Shown here in pieces: positions 1-11,934 of a stretch of DNA of 64,000 nucleotides; positions within the stretch are counted from its first letter, which is position 1; every line of letters begins with the position of its first letter. A program made the translations under genes and the position numbers. Location of the stretch: contig NC_079875.1 of the NCBI RefSeq assembly GCF_029227915.1, positions 24,374,001-24,438,000 on the forward strand, in the 5' to 3' direction. The stretch is from Hydractinia symbiolongicarpus (lineage: Eukaryota > Cnidaria > Hydrozoa > Anthoathecata > Hydractiniidae). The notes under the pieces were generated by a model. It saw nothing but the letters and a program-made list of their open reading frames with translations. It searched no databases and was not told the DNA's origin.

Positions 1-1205
1 AAGTTTCTGTGTTATTCTTTTTTATTTAAACGTTTTAACTTACTGAAATCAGACTTCTTTGCAACACCGACCTTTTCTTGTTGTTGCTGTTTATGAAAAC
101 AGCTTCGCCTCGCTAGCTGTCTTGCTTTTTGATTATTTTACTTTGTTCAAACAGTTACTGGTTTCCTTATGGAGACATTATCAGATCTAGACAATCGGGG
201 TACTTAAATTTTTAGAATTCCCCCCTTTATGCTCTAAATTTCATTATCTCCATAGTGCTTCAACTATCTCTAACTATCACAATGAGCATTCTCCCCCGTT
301 GGGTTTTTTTGCTTATAATATGCAATAATCCCGGTCATGCTAATAAAAAAGAAAGAGCATGATATGCATCATAATTAATAACCACGAGACAATGCTGTAA
401 TTTCTTCTGTTTTGTTTTGTCTGGTCTCCAAAAACAATGGCGAATAGAATAAAGAGAAAATTAAGTCATTTCTTCTGTGCCTTTCCAATAGGAATTCTGT
501 GATAAAATCTCTAGCCATTTTTTGATGCCATGTCTTGCAAAGAAAAAACAAGCCAAAAAACAGCGTAAACGAAGCGTACCATAACGGCGATTTTATCGAA
601 CTACATCCCAGTACTCATTTAAAGTTAAGGCCGTTTGTTTACTACGGTTTCATACGAACATTTTGCGACGGCACGCTTATTAGACGGGAATAAGAGATCA
701 ACAAGATCAATAATTCCATTTCTGGAAATAAATAAAAAATGTACATGCCTTGAATTGGTTGCAAGCATTAAAAAACGACCGATAATTCCGTTACCATTAT
801 CCAATTGGGATAGTATGAAAGCCATACTTTTAACTTAAGTTGAACCTGCTTTAAGGAAAAGAAATGTAATGATAATTAAAGACGGTTAACATGGCGAAGC
901 TAAAGCAACCATTGTCACCTGTTGACCCTTCGAATTTTCTCTGGGCTCCTTGAACGTCAAATGCAATCTGATGGGAAAGTGGACTTTCAATTTAACACTC
1001 AGCAAGATGTAGTATAGATTTTGTTTGTGGTTTTGGACGCACTTAGGGATTTTCCCCTGTGCGCCTCGGTAAATGTCGAAATGTAGGACATTTTAACACT
1101 GCCACAGAAATATGGGTCGAAACCTACCTACCCTTGGTTAAAGTTCTGTTCATCTTTTCAAATGTGTTGTGTCCTTTTTATTTTTTTATATTTTTTTAAT
1201 TAATT

Positions 1206-1305
1206 CCTTGCAAAAAGGGAGAATTGTGCTTTTAGAGGCATTTTCTCTAGAGGAGTACAACCTCTAGCTTATTTCCAAAGACCTAACAGGTTGAGTTCAT
1301 CATTG
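1206..1305 (+). other. Hairpin-rich repeated module M1 (possible structured RNA)
   Basis: In order: a CCTT/AAGG mini-hairpin with a GCAAA loop; a GAGAA/TTCTC stem; a perfect 7-bp stem CTAGAGG/CCTCTAG with a 7-base loop; and an ACCT/AGGT hairpin before TCATCATT. The same order recurs in modules at 2458, 2597 and 2765. Copies of M1 in the other units are 5615-5714, 10024-10123 and 18556-18655. A GGGTCGAAACC element, resembling an RNA polymerase III B box, lies 92 bp upstream at 1114. The strand shown is the one on which the motif is written; no transcript is shown. A decayed SINE or a structured non-coding RNA are both possible. Confidence 0.45.
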
Positions 1306-1414
1306 CGGTGGCTTGCCACCTCTTTGTAAATTATTTTCTTCTCTTCCAAAGACCTAACAGGTTGAGTTCATCATTGCGGTGGCTTGCCATCTCTTTTGTA
1401 AATTATTTTCTTTA
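1273..1414. repeat. 71-bp direct duplication inside the 4.4-kb unit
   Basis: The stretch starting TTCCAAAGACCTAACAGG occurs at 1273 and again at 1344, with small differences (GCCACC against GCCATC). It duplicates the 3' end of a hairpin module plus its flank. The same duplication is at 5682, 10091 and 18623 in the other copies, so it is older than the array. Confidence 0.9.
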
Positions 1415-2457
1415 GAAAATAAAATATATAAAACAAAAATAGTAAACACTTTTATTATAACTACCAGGTTAAGTCACTTGAGAGAGAAGTTGTGTAACTA
1501 CTGATGACCTGAAAGGGACCTTAGTTAAGGTGAACCCGCTCAACTTCTTAGTGCACCAGTTAGTTCAGTGAAAAGGTTCAAAGCTGTTGGTGTACTTTGT
1601 GGGATTGGGCACGTAGTAGTCATAATAAAAATAAAAATAAAAACAAATAAAAATTAAAAAATAGTAAAACATGAAAACAAATAAATTTACTTCCCTTGGT
1701 TCGTCGCTTGAACTGTATGTCATGGTATTGATAATCTTAAGATTGGAACGGCTGGTGGCTCTCCGTTAGTTTTTAGGATGTGTAGTTGGTAGCGCTCTAC
1801 ATATGTGTATTCCCAGTGGCAATGTCTATGAATACCTTGTTGTTTCGATTTTTTATCTTTGTCAATATATGCATGGTATTTATGGATTAGTCTTGGTATT
1901 CTAAGAATTCATGATGTTGTGGTTGATACCGCTCCACTAGTACGTGTAAAATGTCGGAGGTAGCGCTTGTGTTAAGTTTCAGTCTTGAATACTACATTTG
2001 AGAATTTTATACTGTGTTCTCCTATTTTTCTTATGATATGTCTTTACTGGTTGTACACATTTATTTTCTTATTCTGATCAGTAGGTTTCACGTATTTCTT
2101 AGCATATTTCTATAGCTATCTTGATTATTACCCCCAGTCAAATTTAAACAAACAAAAAAGAAAAAAAATTATGCCGTTTAACTGTACTGTTTCTATCTTT
2201 GGAGAGTAACCATTCCTTTTATTAACCTAGTCACGCAAGATAGTACTGCGTAGGACAGATTGAAAGTTTAACGGATGGAAGAAATGTCTAGTTCCTGCTA
2301 AAGACTGTTCGCAGACCTCTTTTAGGGTGACCCAGCTAGACATTTTGGGTAGCTACTTTGATTCAGGAATATGGTTCGAAACCCTTGTACCTTTTCAGAA
2401 GTCCTGTCCTGCTCTTTGTTTGTTTGCTAAAGTTTTGTTTGTATGTGACAATTATCT

Positions 2458-2560
2458 CCTTGGAAAAAGGAAGAAATGTGTGTTTTTAGGTGAACATTCT
2501 TTAGAGGAGCAAAGTCTCTAAACCTTAGATCTAAGACTTAACTGGTCGAGTTTATCATTG
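2458..2560 (+). other. Hairpin-rich repeated module M2
   Basis: This is a diverged relative of M1. It has CCTT/AAGG with a GGAAA loop; an AAGAA(A)TGT/ACATTCTT stem with one bulge; a 7-bp TTTAGAG/CTCTAAA stem; and a weakened ACTT/TGGT hairpin before TTATCATT. The third stem has different bases on both sides from M1 yet still pairs. A perfect match to the pol III B-box consensus, GGTTCGAAACC, lies 85 bp upstream at 2373. Other copies are 6866-6968 and 15359-15461. The LINE in copy 3 inserted just upstream of this module. Confidence 0.45.
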
Positions 2561-2596
2561 TGCGTGTCGTTTTTATTTTTTATTTTTTAATTATTT

Positions 2597-2695
2597 CCTT
2601 GAAAAAGGGAGAATTATGCTCCTACAGGCATTTTCTGTAGAGGAGTATAACCCTTAGTTTGTTTCCAAAGACCTAACAGGTTGAGTTCATCATTT
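2597..2695 (+). other. Hairpin-rich repeated module M3
   Basis: This is close to M1 in sequence (same ACCTAACAGG ending, TTGAGTTCATCATT). It has a CCTT-GAAA-AAGG tetraloop hairpin and a TGC/GCA-supported second stem. Its third stem is partly broken (TAGAGG against CCCTTA). It follows a T-rich tract and lies 37 bp after M2. Other copies are 7005-7103 and 15498-15596. Confidence 0.4.
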
Positions 2696-2764
2696 TTATG
2701 TTGTGTAGTACTATGTAACTGTCAGTAGATGTTGTGATGTAATATTTATGGACGGTCTTTAGTT

Positions 2765-2822
2765 CTTGTAAAAAAGGGAGATCTCGTATTGAATAAAGAT
2801 CTCTAGAGGGTGTAACCTCTAC
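2765..2822 (+). other. Hairpin-rich repeated module M4 (short)
   Basis: This shorter relative has CTT/AAG, then a perfect 7-bp GAGATCT/AGATCTC stem, then TAGAGG/CCTCTA around GTGTAA. The fourth hairpin and the TCATCATT ending are absent. Other copies are 7173-7230 and 15666-15723. Confidence 0.4.
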
Positions 2823-2978
2823 AATTCACGCCGTGGCACTCAAACAAGTCCGTGTTGTCCTCCCAATCAACCTACGTATGATTAATAACGATAGCAATTT
2901 TGAAAGCTACAAGTTTCATGCTTTGCAGCGGAGAAAACGATTGTCGCATGGGAAGTCGCGTGTGTACTTTTTTTATTT

Positions 2979-3000
2979 ATATATATATATATATATATAT
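2979..3000. repeat. (AT)11 microsatellite in the 4.4-kb unit
   Basis: This is a pure AT dinucleotide run of 22 bp. The orthologous tracts are 7387-7408 (22 bp) and 15880-15939 (60 bp). It is the only sizeable length difference between unit copies apart from the LINE. Confidence 0.95.
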
Positions 3001-4409
3001 GTATTCAAATATACGCGGCCGGGTCCGGGATTTACGAGAATCTCTGCGTGTCCCTTTTCGAGCAATTAAGCAGCTTTCACTTGACTGCTGATCAAATATG
3101 ATACTATTTTTTAAAAGTACAACTTGCAGAAAGAATTCAACTACAGTGATCCTCTTATGAATTTGACATACAGCAAACACAAAAACTCTAAATAGAAAGT
3201 AATGTTACACAAAGAAAAACTGAAGCAAATTCGCCAACATATGACGAATGAACAACTCTACGAATATAATTGCCGACAATGTAAGGTGCTTCAAATTGGT
3301 TGTCGGCGCTTCTATTGTAATCTGGGAAAGTTTTATGATGCCATACGGTGATATAACGGTGGGAATTAAAGTTATTGCCAACGATTTGTCCATGTGGAAA
3401 ACGCTTCACGATCGATCATGTTATATCCTAGAACATCGTATGGTTACAAACTGGCTTTAAACGAAAGTATCGTTTTGTTAACTGCGTTCACCAATATTTT
3501 ACTAAGAATAACAATTATTTAAGAATACAAATTATTAGACTTAACAGTTCGAGTGTGATAATTTGCAAAATACATCGTTGTTCGCTGTTATCCGTACTTT
3601 TCTGCCTAGCATTGACCAACTATGTTTTCAAATGATCTAGCGACAGACTGGAAACTTCCCATGTATTTTGTCGATGTATTTGATAAGGATCTACGATATG
3701 GATCATTAGCCAAGTTTTATTCGTTGCAGTCCATCACCTACTTTCATGCAATGAAGTTGCCTGCCATTTATACCACATTGGTGTCGGGTCGAGTTTTTAA
3801 TTGTCTTTGCGCGTTATGTTTTTTTTCTATGGGCCTTCTCAAGACCTTGGCCTCCATTATAATCTGAATCCTCCTTTTTATCACCACTAATCAAGACCCT
3901 TTGCTTACACATGTCTCTTATAAATCCATATAAATAAGCCACTATTCGCCCCATCCAATTTTTATGAGCTTGCAAGACAGAGTGCATGCAGTTGTCAAAA
4001 AATATTTTTATTATACTTTTAAGAAGGATGTTTCTAAATTTTAAAGGTAGTTAGTAACGAGTTTATTGGATTGTGACTGACAATATTTTCCCCTGTGGCT
4101 GACGATATTTTTTTTTCGATATTTTTGCATTCCTTCTTTTGGGCGATTAAAGGTGCGTAATCACCCTGTTGGAAAAATTTTTTGAGGTGCCTATTTTATT
4201 GCAAAAATTAAAAGATATATATAAGAAAACATTATCCTGAAAATTTTATTGAAAACTGACAACCAGAACATGTTGAAATGTTTCATAGAAAAAACAACCT
4301 CACCCCAATTTCTCTTCGCCTACAGAACCGATATTTCATTGCATTGTACGAATGTTTTCATAAATGTATCAACAAAAATCCAAACATGATAAATCCGATA
4401 AATCAATAA

Positions 4410-7400
4410 AAGTTTCTGTGTTATTCTTTTTTATTTAAACGTTTTAACTTACTGAAATCAGACTTCTTTGCAACACCGACCTTTTCTTGTTGTTGCTGTT
4501 TATGAAAACAGCTTCGCCTCGCTAGCTGTCTTGCTTTTTGATTATTTTACTTTGTTCAAACAGTTACTGGTTTCCTTATGGAGACATTATCAGATCTAGA
4601 CAATCGGGGTACTTAAATTTTTAGAATTCCCCCCTTTATGCTCTAAATTTCATTATCTCCATAGTGCTTCAACTATCTCTAACTATCACAATGAGCATTC
4701 TCCCCCGTTGGGTTTTTTTGCTTATAATATGCAATAATCCCGGTCATGCTAATAAAAAAGAAAGAGCATGATATGCATCATAATTAATAACCACGAGACA
4801 ATGCTGTAATTTCTTCTGTTTTGTTTTGTCTGGTCTCCAAAAACAATGGCGAATAGAATAAAGAGAAAATTAAGTCATTTCTTCTGTGCCTTTCCAATAG
4901 GAATTCTGTGATAAAATCTCTAGCCATTTTTTGATGCCATGTCTTGCAAAGAAAAAACAAGCCAAAAAACAGCGTAAACGAAGCGTACCATAACGGCGAT
5001 TTTATCGAACTACATCCCAGTACTCATTTAAAGTTAAGGCCGTTTGTTTACTACGGTTTCATACGAACATTTTGCGACGGCACGCTTATTAGACGGGAAT
5101 AAGAGATCAACAAGATCAATAATTCCATTTCTGGAAATAAATAAAAAATGTACATGCCTTGAATTGGTTGCAAGCATTAAAAAACGACCGATAATTCCGT
5201 TACCATTATCCAATTGGGATAGTATGAAAGCCATACTTTTAACTTAAGTTGAACCTGCTTTAAGGAAAAGAAATGTAATGATAATTAAAGACGGTTAACA
5301 TGGCGAAGCTAAAGCAACCATTGTCACCTGTTGACCCTTCGAATTTTCTCTGGGCTCCTTGAACGTCAAATGCAATCTGATGGGAAAGTGGACTTTCAAT
5401 TTAACACTCAGCAAGATGTAGTATAGATTTTGTTTGTGGTTTTGGACGCACTTAGGGATTTTCCCCTGTGCGCCTCGGTAAATGTCGAAATGTAGGACAT
5501 TTTAACACTGCCACAGAAATATGGGTCGAAACCTACCTACCCTTGGTTAAAGTTCTGTTCATCTTTTCAAATGTGTTGTGTCCTTTTTATTTTTTTATAT
5601 TTTTTTAATTAATTCCTTGCAAAAAGGGAGAATTGTGCTTTTAGAGGCATTTTCTCTAGAGGAGTACAACCTCTAGCTTATTTCCAAAGACCTAACAGGT
5701 TGAGTTCATCATTGCGGTGGCTTGCCACCTCTTTGTAAATTATTTTCTTCTCTTCCAAAGACCTAACAGGTTGAGTTCATCATTGCGGTGGCTTGCCATC
5801 TCTTTTGTAAATTATTTTCTTTAGAAAATAAAATATATAAAACAAAAATAGTAAACACTTTTATTATAACTACCAGGTTAAGTCACTTGAGAGAGAAGTT
5901 GTGTAACTACTGATGACCTGAAAGGGACCTTAGTTAAGGTGAACCCGCTCAACTTCTTAGTGCACCAGTTAGTTCAGTGAAAAGGTTCAAAGCTGTTGGT
6001 GTACTTTGTGGGATTGGGCACGTAGTAGTCATAATAAAAATAAAAATAAAAACAAATAAAAATTAAAAAATAGTAAAACATGAAAACAAATAAATTTACT
6101 TCCCTTGGTTCGTCGCTTGAACTGTATGTCATGGTATTGATAATCTTAAGATTGGAACGGCTGGTGGCTCTCCGTTAGTTTTTAGGATGTGTAGTTGGTA
6201 GCGCTCTACATATGTGTATTCCCAGTGGCAATGTCTATGAATACCTTGTTGTTTCGATTTTTTATCTTTGTCAATATATGCATGGTATTTATGGATTAGT
6301 CTTGGTATTCTAAGAATTCATGATGTTGTGGTTGATACCGCTCCACTAGTACGTGTAAAATGTCGGAGGTAGCGCTTGTGTTAAGTTTCAGTCTTGAATA
6401 CTACATTTGAGAATTTTATACTGTGTTCTCCTATTTTTCTTATGATATGTCTTTACTGGTTGTACACATTTATTTTCTTATTCTGATCAGTAGGTTTCAC
6501 GTATTTCTTAGCATATTTCTATAGCTATCTTGATTATTACCCCAGTCAAATTTAAACAAACAAAAAAGAAAAAAAATTATGCCGTTTAACTGTACTGTTT
6601 TTATCTTTGGAGAGTAACCATTCCTTTTATTAACCTAGTCACGCAAGATAGTACTGCGTAGGACAGATTGAAAGTTTAACGGATGGAAGAAATGTCTAGT
6701 TCCTGCTAAAGACTGTTCGCAGACCTCTTTTAGGGTGACCCAGCTAGACATTTTGGGTAGCTACTTTGATTCAGGAATATGGTTCGAAACCCTTGTACTT
6801 TTTCAGAAGTCCTGTCCTGCTCTTTGTTTGTTTGCTAAAGTTTTGTTTGTATGTGACAATTATCTCCTTGGAAAAAGGAAGAAATGTGTGTTTTTAGGTG
6901 AACATTCTTTAGAGGAGCAAAGTCTCTAAACCTTAGATCTAAGACTTAACTGGTCGAGTTTATCATTGTGCGTGTCGTTTTTATTTTTTATTTTTTAATT
7001 ATTTCCTTGAAAAAGGGAGAATTATGCTCCTACAGGCATTTTCTGTAGAGGAGTATAACCCTTAGTTTGTTTCCAAAGACCTAACAGGTTGAGTTCATCA
7101 TTTTTATGTTGTGTAGTACTATGTAACTGTCAGTAGATGTTGTGATGTAATATTTATGGACGGTCTTTAGTTCTTGTAAAAAAGGGAGATCTCGTATTGA
7201 ATAAAGATCTCTAGAGGGTGTAACCTCTACAATTCACGCCGTGGCACTCAAACAAGTCCGTGTTGTCCTCCCAATCAACCTACGTATGATTAATAACGAT
7301 AGCAATTTTGAAAGCTACAAGTTTCATGCTTTGCAGCGGAGAAAACGATTGTCGCATGGGAAGTCGCGTGTGTACTTTTTTTATTTATATATATATATAT

Positions 7401-8818
7401 ATATATATGTATTCAAATATACGCGGCCGGGTCCGAGATTTACGAGAATCTCTGCGTGTCCCTTTTCGAGCAATTAAGCAGCTTTCACTTGACTGCTGAT
7501 CAAATATGATACTATTTTTTAAAAGTACAACTTGCAGAAAGAATTCAACTACAGTGATCCTCTTATGAATTTGACATACAGCAAACACAAAAACTCTAAA
7601 TAGAAAGTAATGTTACACAAAGAAAAACTGAAGCAAATTCGCCAACATATGACGAATGAACAACTCTACGAATATAATTGCCGACAATGTAAGGTGCTTC
7701 AAATTGGTTGTCGGCGCTTCTATTGTAATCTGGGAAAGTTTTATGATGCCATACGGTGATATAACGGTGGGAATTAAAGTTATTGCCAACGATTTGTCCA
7801 TGTGGAAAACGCTTCACGATCGATCATGTTATATCCTAGAACATCGTATGGTTACAAACTGGCTTTAAACGAAAGTATCGTTTTGTTAACTGCGTTCACC
7901 AATATTTTACTAAGAATAACAATTATTTAAGAATACAAATTATTAGACTTAACAGTTCGAGTGTGATAATTTGCAAAATACATCGTTGTTCGCTGTTATC
8001 CGTACTTTTCTGCCTAGCATTGACCAACTATGTTTTCAAATGATCTAGCGACAGACTGGAAACTTCCCATGTATTTTGTCGATGTATTTGATAAGGATCT
8101 ACGATATGGATCATTAGCCAAGTTTTATTCGTTGCAGTCCATCACCTACTTTCATGCAATGAAGTTGCCTGCCATTTATACCACATTGGTGTCGGGTCGA
8201 GTTTTTAATTGTCTTTGCGCGTTATGTTTTTTTTCTATGGGCCTTCTCAAGACCTTGGCCTCCATTATAATCTGAATCCTCCTTTTTATCACCACTAATC
8301 AAGACCCTTTGCTTACACATGTCTCTTATAAATCCATATAAATAAGCCACTATTCGCCCCATCCAATTTTTATGAGCTTGCAAGACAGAGTGCATGCAGT
8401 TGTCAAAAAATATTTTTATTATACTTTTAAGAAGGATGTTTCTAAATTTTAAAGGTAGTTAGTAACGAGTTTATTGGATTGTGACTGACAATATTTTCCC
8501 CTGTGGCTGACGATATTTTTTTTTTCGATATTTTTGCATTCCTTCTTTTGGGCGATTAAAGGTGCGTAATCACCCTGTTGGAAAAAATTTTTGAGGTGCC
8601 TATTTTATTGCAAAAATTAAAAGATATATATAAGAAAACATTATCCTGAAAATTTTATTGAAAACTGACAACCAGAACATGTTGAAATGTTTCATAGAAA
8701 AAACAACCTCACCCCAATTTCTCTTCGCCTACAGAACCGATATTTCATTGCATTGTACGAATGTTTTCATAAATGTATCAACAAAAATCCAAACATGATA
8801 AATCCGATAAATCAATAA
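4410..8818. repeat. 4.4-kb tandem repeat, copy 2
   Basis: This is a head-to-tail second copy of the unit at 1-4409. It lacks one C relative to copy 1 near 6540 and has one extra T in the T-run near 8511, so the total length is unchanged. Otherwise it is almost identical, including the (AT)11 tract at 7387-7408. No protein gene is convincing in it. Confidence 0.97.
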
Positions 8819-11247
8819 AAGTTTCTGTGTTATTCTTTTTTATTTAAACGTTTTAACTTACTGAAATCAGACTTCTTTGCAACACCGACCTTTTCTTGTT
8901 GTTGCTGTTTATGAAAACAGCTTCGCCTCGCTAGCTGTCTTGCTTTTTGATTATTTTACTTTGTTCAAACAGTTACTGGTTTCCTTATGGAGACATTATC
9001 AGATCTAGACAATCGGGGTACTTAAATTTTTAGAATTCCCCCCTTTATGCTCTAAATTTCATTATCTCCATAGTGCTTCAACTATCTCTAACTATCACAA
9101 TGAGCATTCTCCCCCGTTGGGTTTTTTTGCTTATAATATGCAATAATCCCGGTCATGCTAATAAAAAAGAAAGAGCATGATATGCATCATAATTAATAAC
9201 CACGAGACAATGCTGTAATTTCTTCTGTTTTGTTTTGTCTGGTCTCCAAAAACAATGGCGAATAGAATAAAGAGAAAATTAAGTCATTTCTTCTGTGCCT
9301 TTCCAATAGGAATTCTGTGATAAAATCTCTAGCCATTTTTTGATGCCATGTCTTGCAAAGAAAAAACAAGCCAAAAAACAGCGTAAACGAAGCGTACCAT
9401 AACGGCGATTTTATCGAACTACATCCCAGTACTCATTTAAAGTTAAGGCCGTTTGTTTACTACGGTTTCATACGAACATTTTGCGACGGCACGCTTATTA
9501 GACGGGAATAAGAGATCAACAAGATCAATAATTCCATTTCTGGAAATAAATAAAAAATGTACATGCCTTGAATTGGTTGCAAGCATTAAAAAACGACCGA
9601 TAATTCCGTTACCATTATCCAATTGGGATAGTATGAAAGCCATACTTTTAACTTAAGTTGAACCTGCTTTAAGGAAAAGAAATGTAATGATAATTAAAGA
9701 CGGTTAACATGGCGAAGCTAAAGCAACCATTGTCACCTGTTGACCCTTCGAATTTTCTCTGGGCTCCTTGAACGTCAAATGCAATCTGATGGGAAAGTGG
9801 ACTTTCAATTTAACACTCAGCAAGATGTAGTATAGATTTTGTTTGTGGTTTTGGACGCACTTAGGGATTTTCCCCTGTGCGCCTCGGTAAATGTCGAAAT
9901 GTAGGACATTTTAACACTGCCACAGAAATATGGGTCGAAACCTACCTACCCTTGGTTAAAGTTCTGTTCATCTTTTCAAATGTGTTGTGTCCTTTTTATT
10001 TTTTTATATTTTTTTAATTAATTCCTTGCAAAAAGGGAGAATTGTGCTTTTAGAGGCATTTTCTCTAGAGGAGTACAACCTCTAGCTTATTTCCAAAGAC
10101 CTAACAGGTTGAGTTCATCATTGCGGTGGCTTGCCACCTCTTTGTAAATTATTTTCTTCTCTTCCAAAGACCTAACAGGTTGAGTTCATCATTGCGGTGG
10201 CTTGCCATCTCTTTTGTAAATTATTTTCTTTAGAAAATAAAATATATAAAACAAAAATAGTAAACACTTTTATTATAACTACCAGGTTAAGTCACTTGAG
10301 AGAGAAGTTGTGTAACTACTGATGACCTGAAAGGGACCTTAGTTAAGGTGAACCCGCTCAACTTCTTAGTGCACCAGTTAGTTCAGTGAAAAGGTTCAAA
10401 GCTGTTGGTGTACTTTGTGGGATTGGGCACGTAGTAGTCATAATAAAAATAAAAATAAAAACAAATAAAAATTAAAAAATAGTAAAACATGAAAACAAAT
10501 AAATTTACTTCCCTTGGTTCGTCGCTTGAACTGTATGTCATGGTATTGATAATCTTAAGATTGGAACGGCTGGTGGCTCTCCGTTAGTTTTTAGGATGTG
10601 TAGTTGGTAGCGCTCTACATATGTGTATTCCCAGTGGCAATGTCTATGAATACCTTGTTGTTTCGATTTTTTATCTTTGTCAATATATGCATGGTATTTA
10701 TGGATTAGTCTTGGTATTCTAAGAATTCATGATGTTGTGGTTGATACCGCTCCACTAGTACGTGTAAAATGTCGGAGGTAGCGCTTGTGTTAAGTTTCAG
10801 TCTTGAATACTACATTTGAGAATTTTATACTGTGTTCTCCTATTTTTCTTATGATATGTCTTTACTGGTTGTACACATTTATTTTCTTATTCTGATCAGT
10901 AGGTTTCACGTATTTCTTAGCATATTTCTATAGCTATCTTGATTATTACCCCAGTCAAATTTAAACAAACAAAAAAGAAAAAAAATTATGCCGTTTAACT
11001 GTACTGTTTTTATCTTTGGAGAGTAACCATTCCTTTTATTAACCTAGTCACGCAAGATAGTACTGCGTAGGACAGATTGAAAGTTTAACGGATGGAAGAA
11101 ATGTCTAGTTCCTGCTAAAGACTGTTCGCAGACCTCTTTTAGGGTGACCCAGCTAGACATTTTGGGTAGCTACTTTGATTCAGGAATATGGTTCGAAACC
11201 CTTGTACCTTTTCAGAAGTCCTGTCCTGCTCTTTGTTTGTTTGCTAA

Positions 11248-11249
<2 letters not shown>
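8819..11249. repeat. 4.4-kb tandem repeat, copy 3, left part
   Basis: This is the third copy, collinear with copy 1 up to the sequence matching about 2431. There it is interrupted by a 33-base T-run, the reverse-strand A-tail of a LINE. The unit resumes at 15334. It shares the copy-2 variants (one fewer C near 10950 and the T variant near 11008), which suggests it is closest to copy 2. Confidence 0.96.
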
Positions 11250-11282
<33 letters not shown>

Positions 11283-11283
<1 letters not shown>

Positions 11284-11628
11284 ACATTTATTCGGGTTCC
11301 ATTATACAATGGTTCTTATCCCTATAATAACATAATAATAACAACAATAAGAATAAAAAGTTTAGAACAAAAATGATACAAGAAGCATGGAGATCTAGGT
11401 TTCAATAAGAGTTGTAGATTTAGGTTTTGTTAAATGGTTGTTGATAGATTAAATAGAGGAAAGGCATAGGCTATAGTTGTATATCGGCGGAAGGTCTCAT
11501 GCGACTCTGAAAGACTTCGTTAGAGATAAAACGTTGGCTGTGTTGAAATAAACAGCTCATTGAAACCGTAGCAGCCAGCACTTATTGCATAATAAGGATT
11601 TTTTTTTTTTTTTTTTTTCGGAATGTGA

Positions 11629-11727
<99 letters not shown>

Positions 11728-11934
11728 AAATTCTATAATATAAAACCCAAGCATAGGAAGGCTCACTGTGGAGGCTCAGAGATTATCATATGGTTCGATA
11801 TGTCTAAACGAGATTTGGAAATAAGAAAATCTTGGTAACTTGGTGGAGGTTGAAAAATATGGAAACTCGGACCCGCGCTTGATAGAGTTGGTTTAGCAGA
11901 AATTGATAAGGAAATGCTTATACAATCGGAGAAC
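11283..11934 (-). other. LINE 3' untranslated region with (TA)45 and an internal T20 run
   Basis: No reading frame is present. A 90-bp pure TA run lies at 11633-11722 and a 20-base T-run at 11599-11618. The polyadenylation signal and terminal A-tail are at the left end. Confidence 0.8.

Larger units (their letters stand above)
1..4409. repeat. 4.4-kb tandem repeat, copy 1
   Basis: The sequence starting at 1 recurs at 4410, 8819 and 17351, so the unit is 4409 bp. The true unit boundary is unknown because the window opens inside the array. Copies 1 and 2 differ at only a handful of places, for example one C fewer in the C-run near 2131 and single-base changes near 2186, 2390 and 3029. The unit is AT-rich with many A/T runs. 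The longest open frames are about 60-81 codons, are found on both strands and resemble no family I know. I see no rRNA, tRNA or snRNA gene in it. It carries the hairpin modules, a 71-bp duplication and an (AT)n tract listed separately. Confidence 0.97.

Noticed and set aside
1499-1525. CTGATGA followed by GAAA, resembling a hammerhead ribozyme core
   Set aside because: The GAAA sits where stem II should be. No GTC cleavage site with matching stems I and III can be placed around it.
2371-2400. Possible tRNA at GGTTCGAAACC
   Set aside because: The T-arm does not pair and no acceptor, D or anticodon arms can be built around it.
3202-3351. 49-codon ATG frame with a C-x2-C...C-x5-C pattern in the 4.4-kb unit (also in copies 2 and 3)
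   Set aside because: It is short, matches no family, overlaps other equally open frames, and the copies are too similar to show selection.
3622-3867. 81-codon frame with a hydrophobic end, the longest in the 4.4-kb unit
   Set aside because: No motif or splice context supports it. Length alone is expected by chance in several kilobases of sequence.
3919-3936. Two TATAAAT(A) words resembling a pol II TATA box
   Set aside because: Such words are frequent in AT-rich DNA and no gene follows at the right distance.
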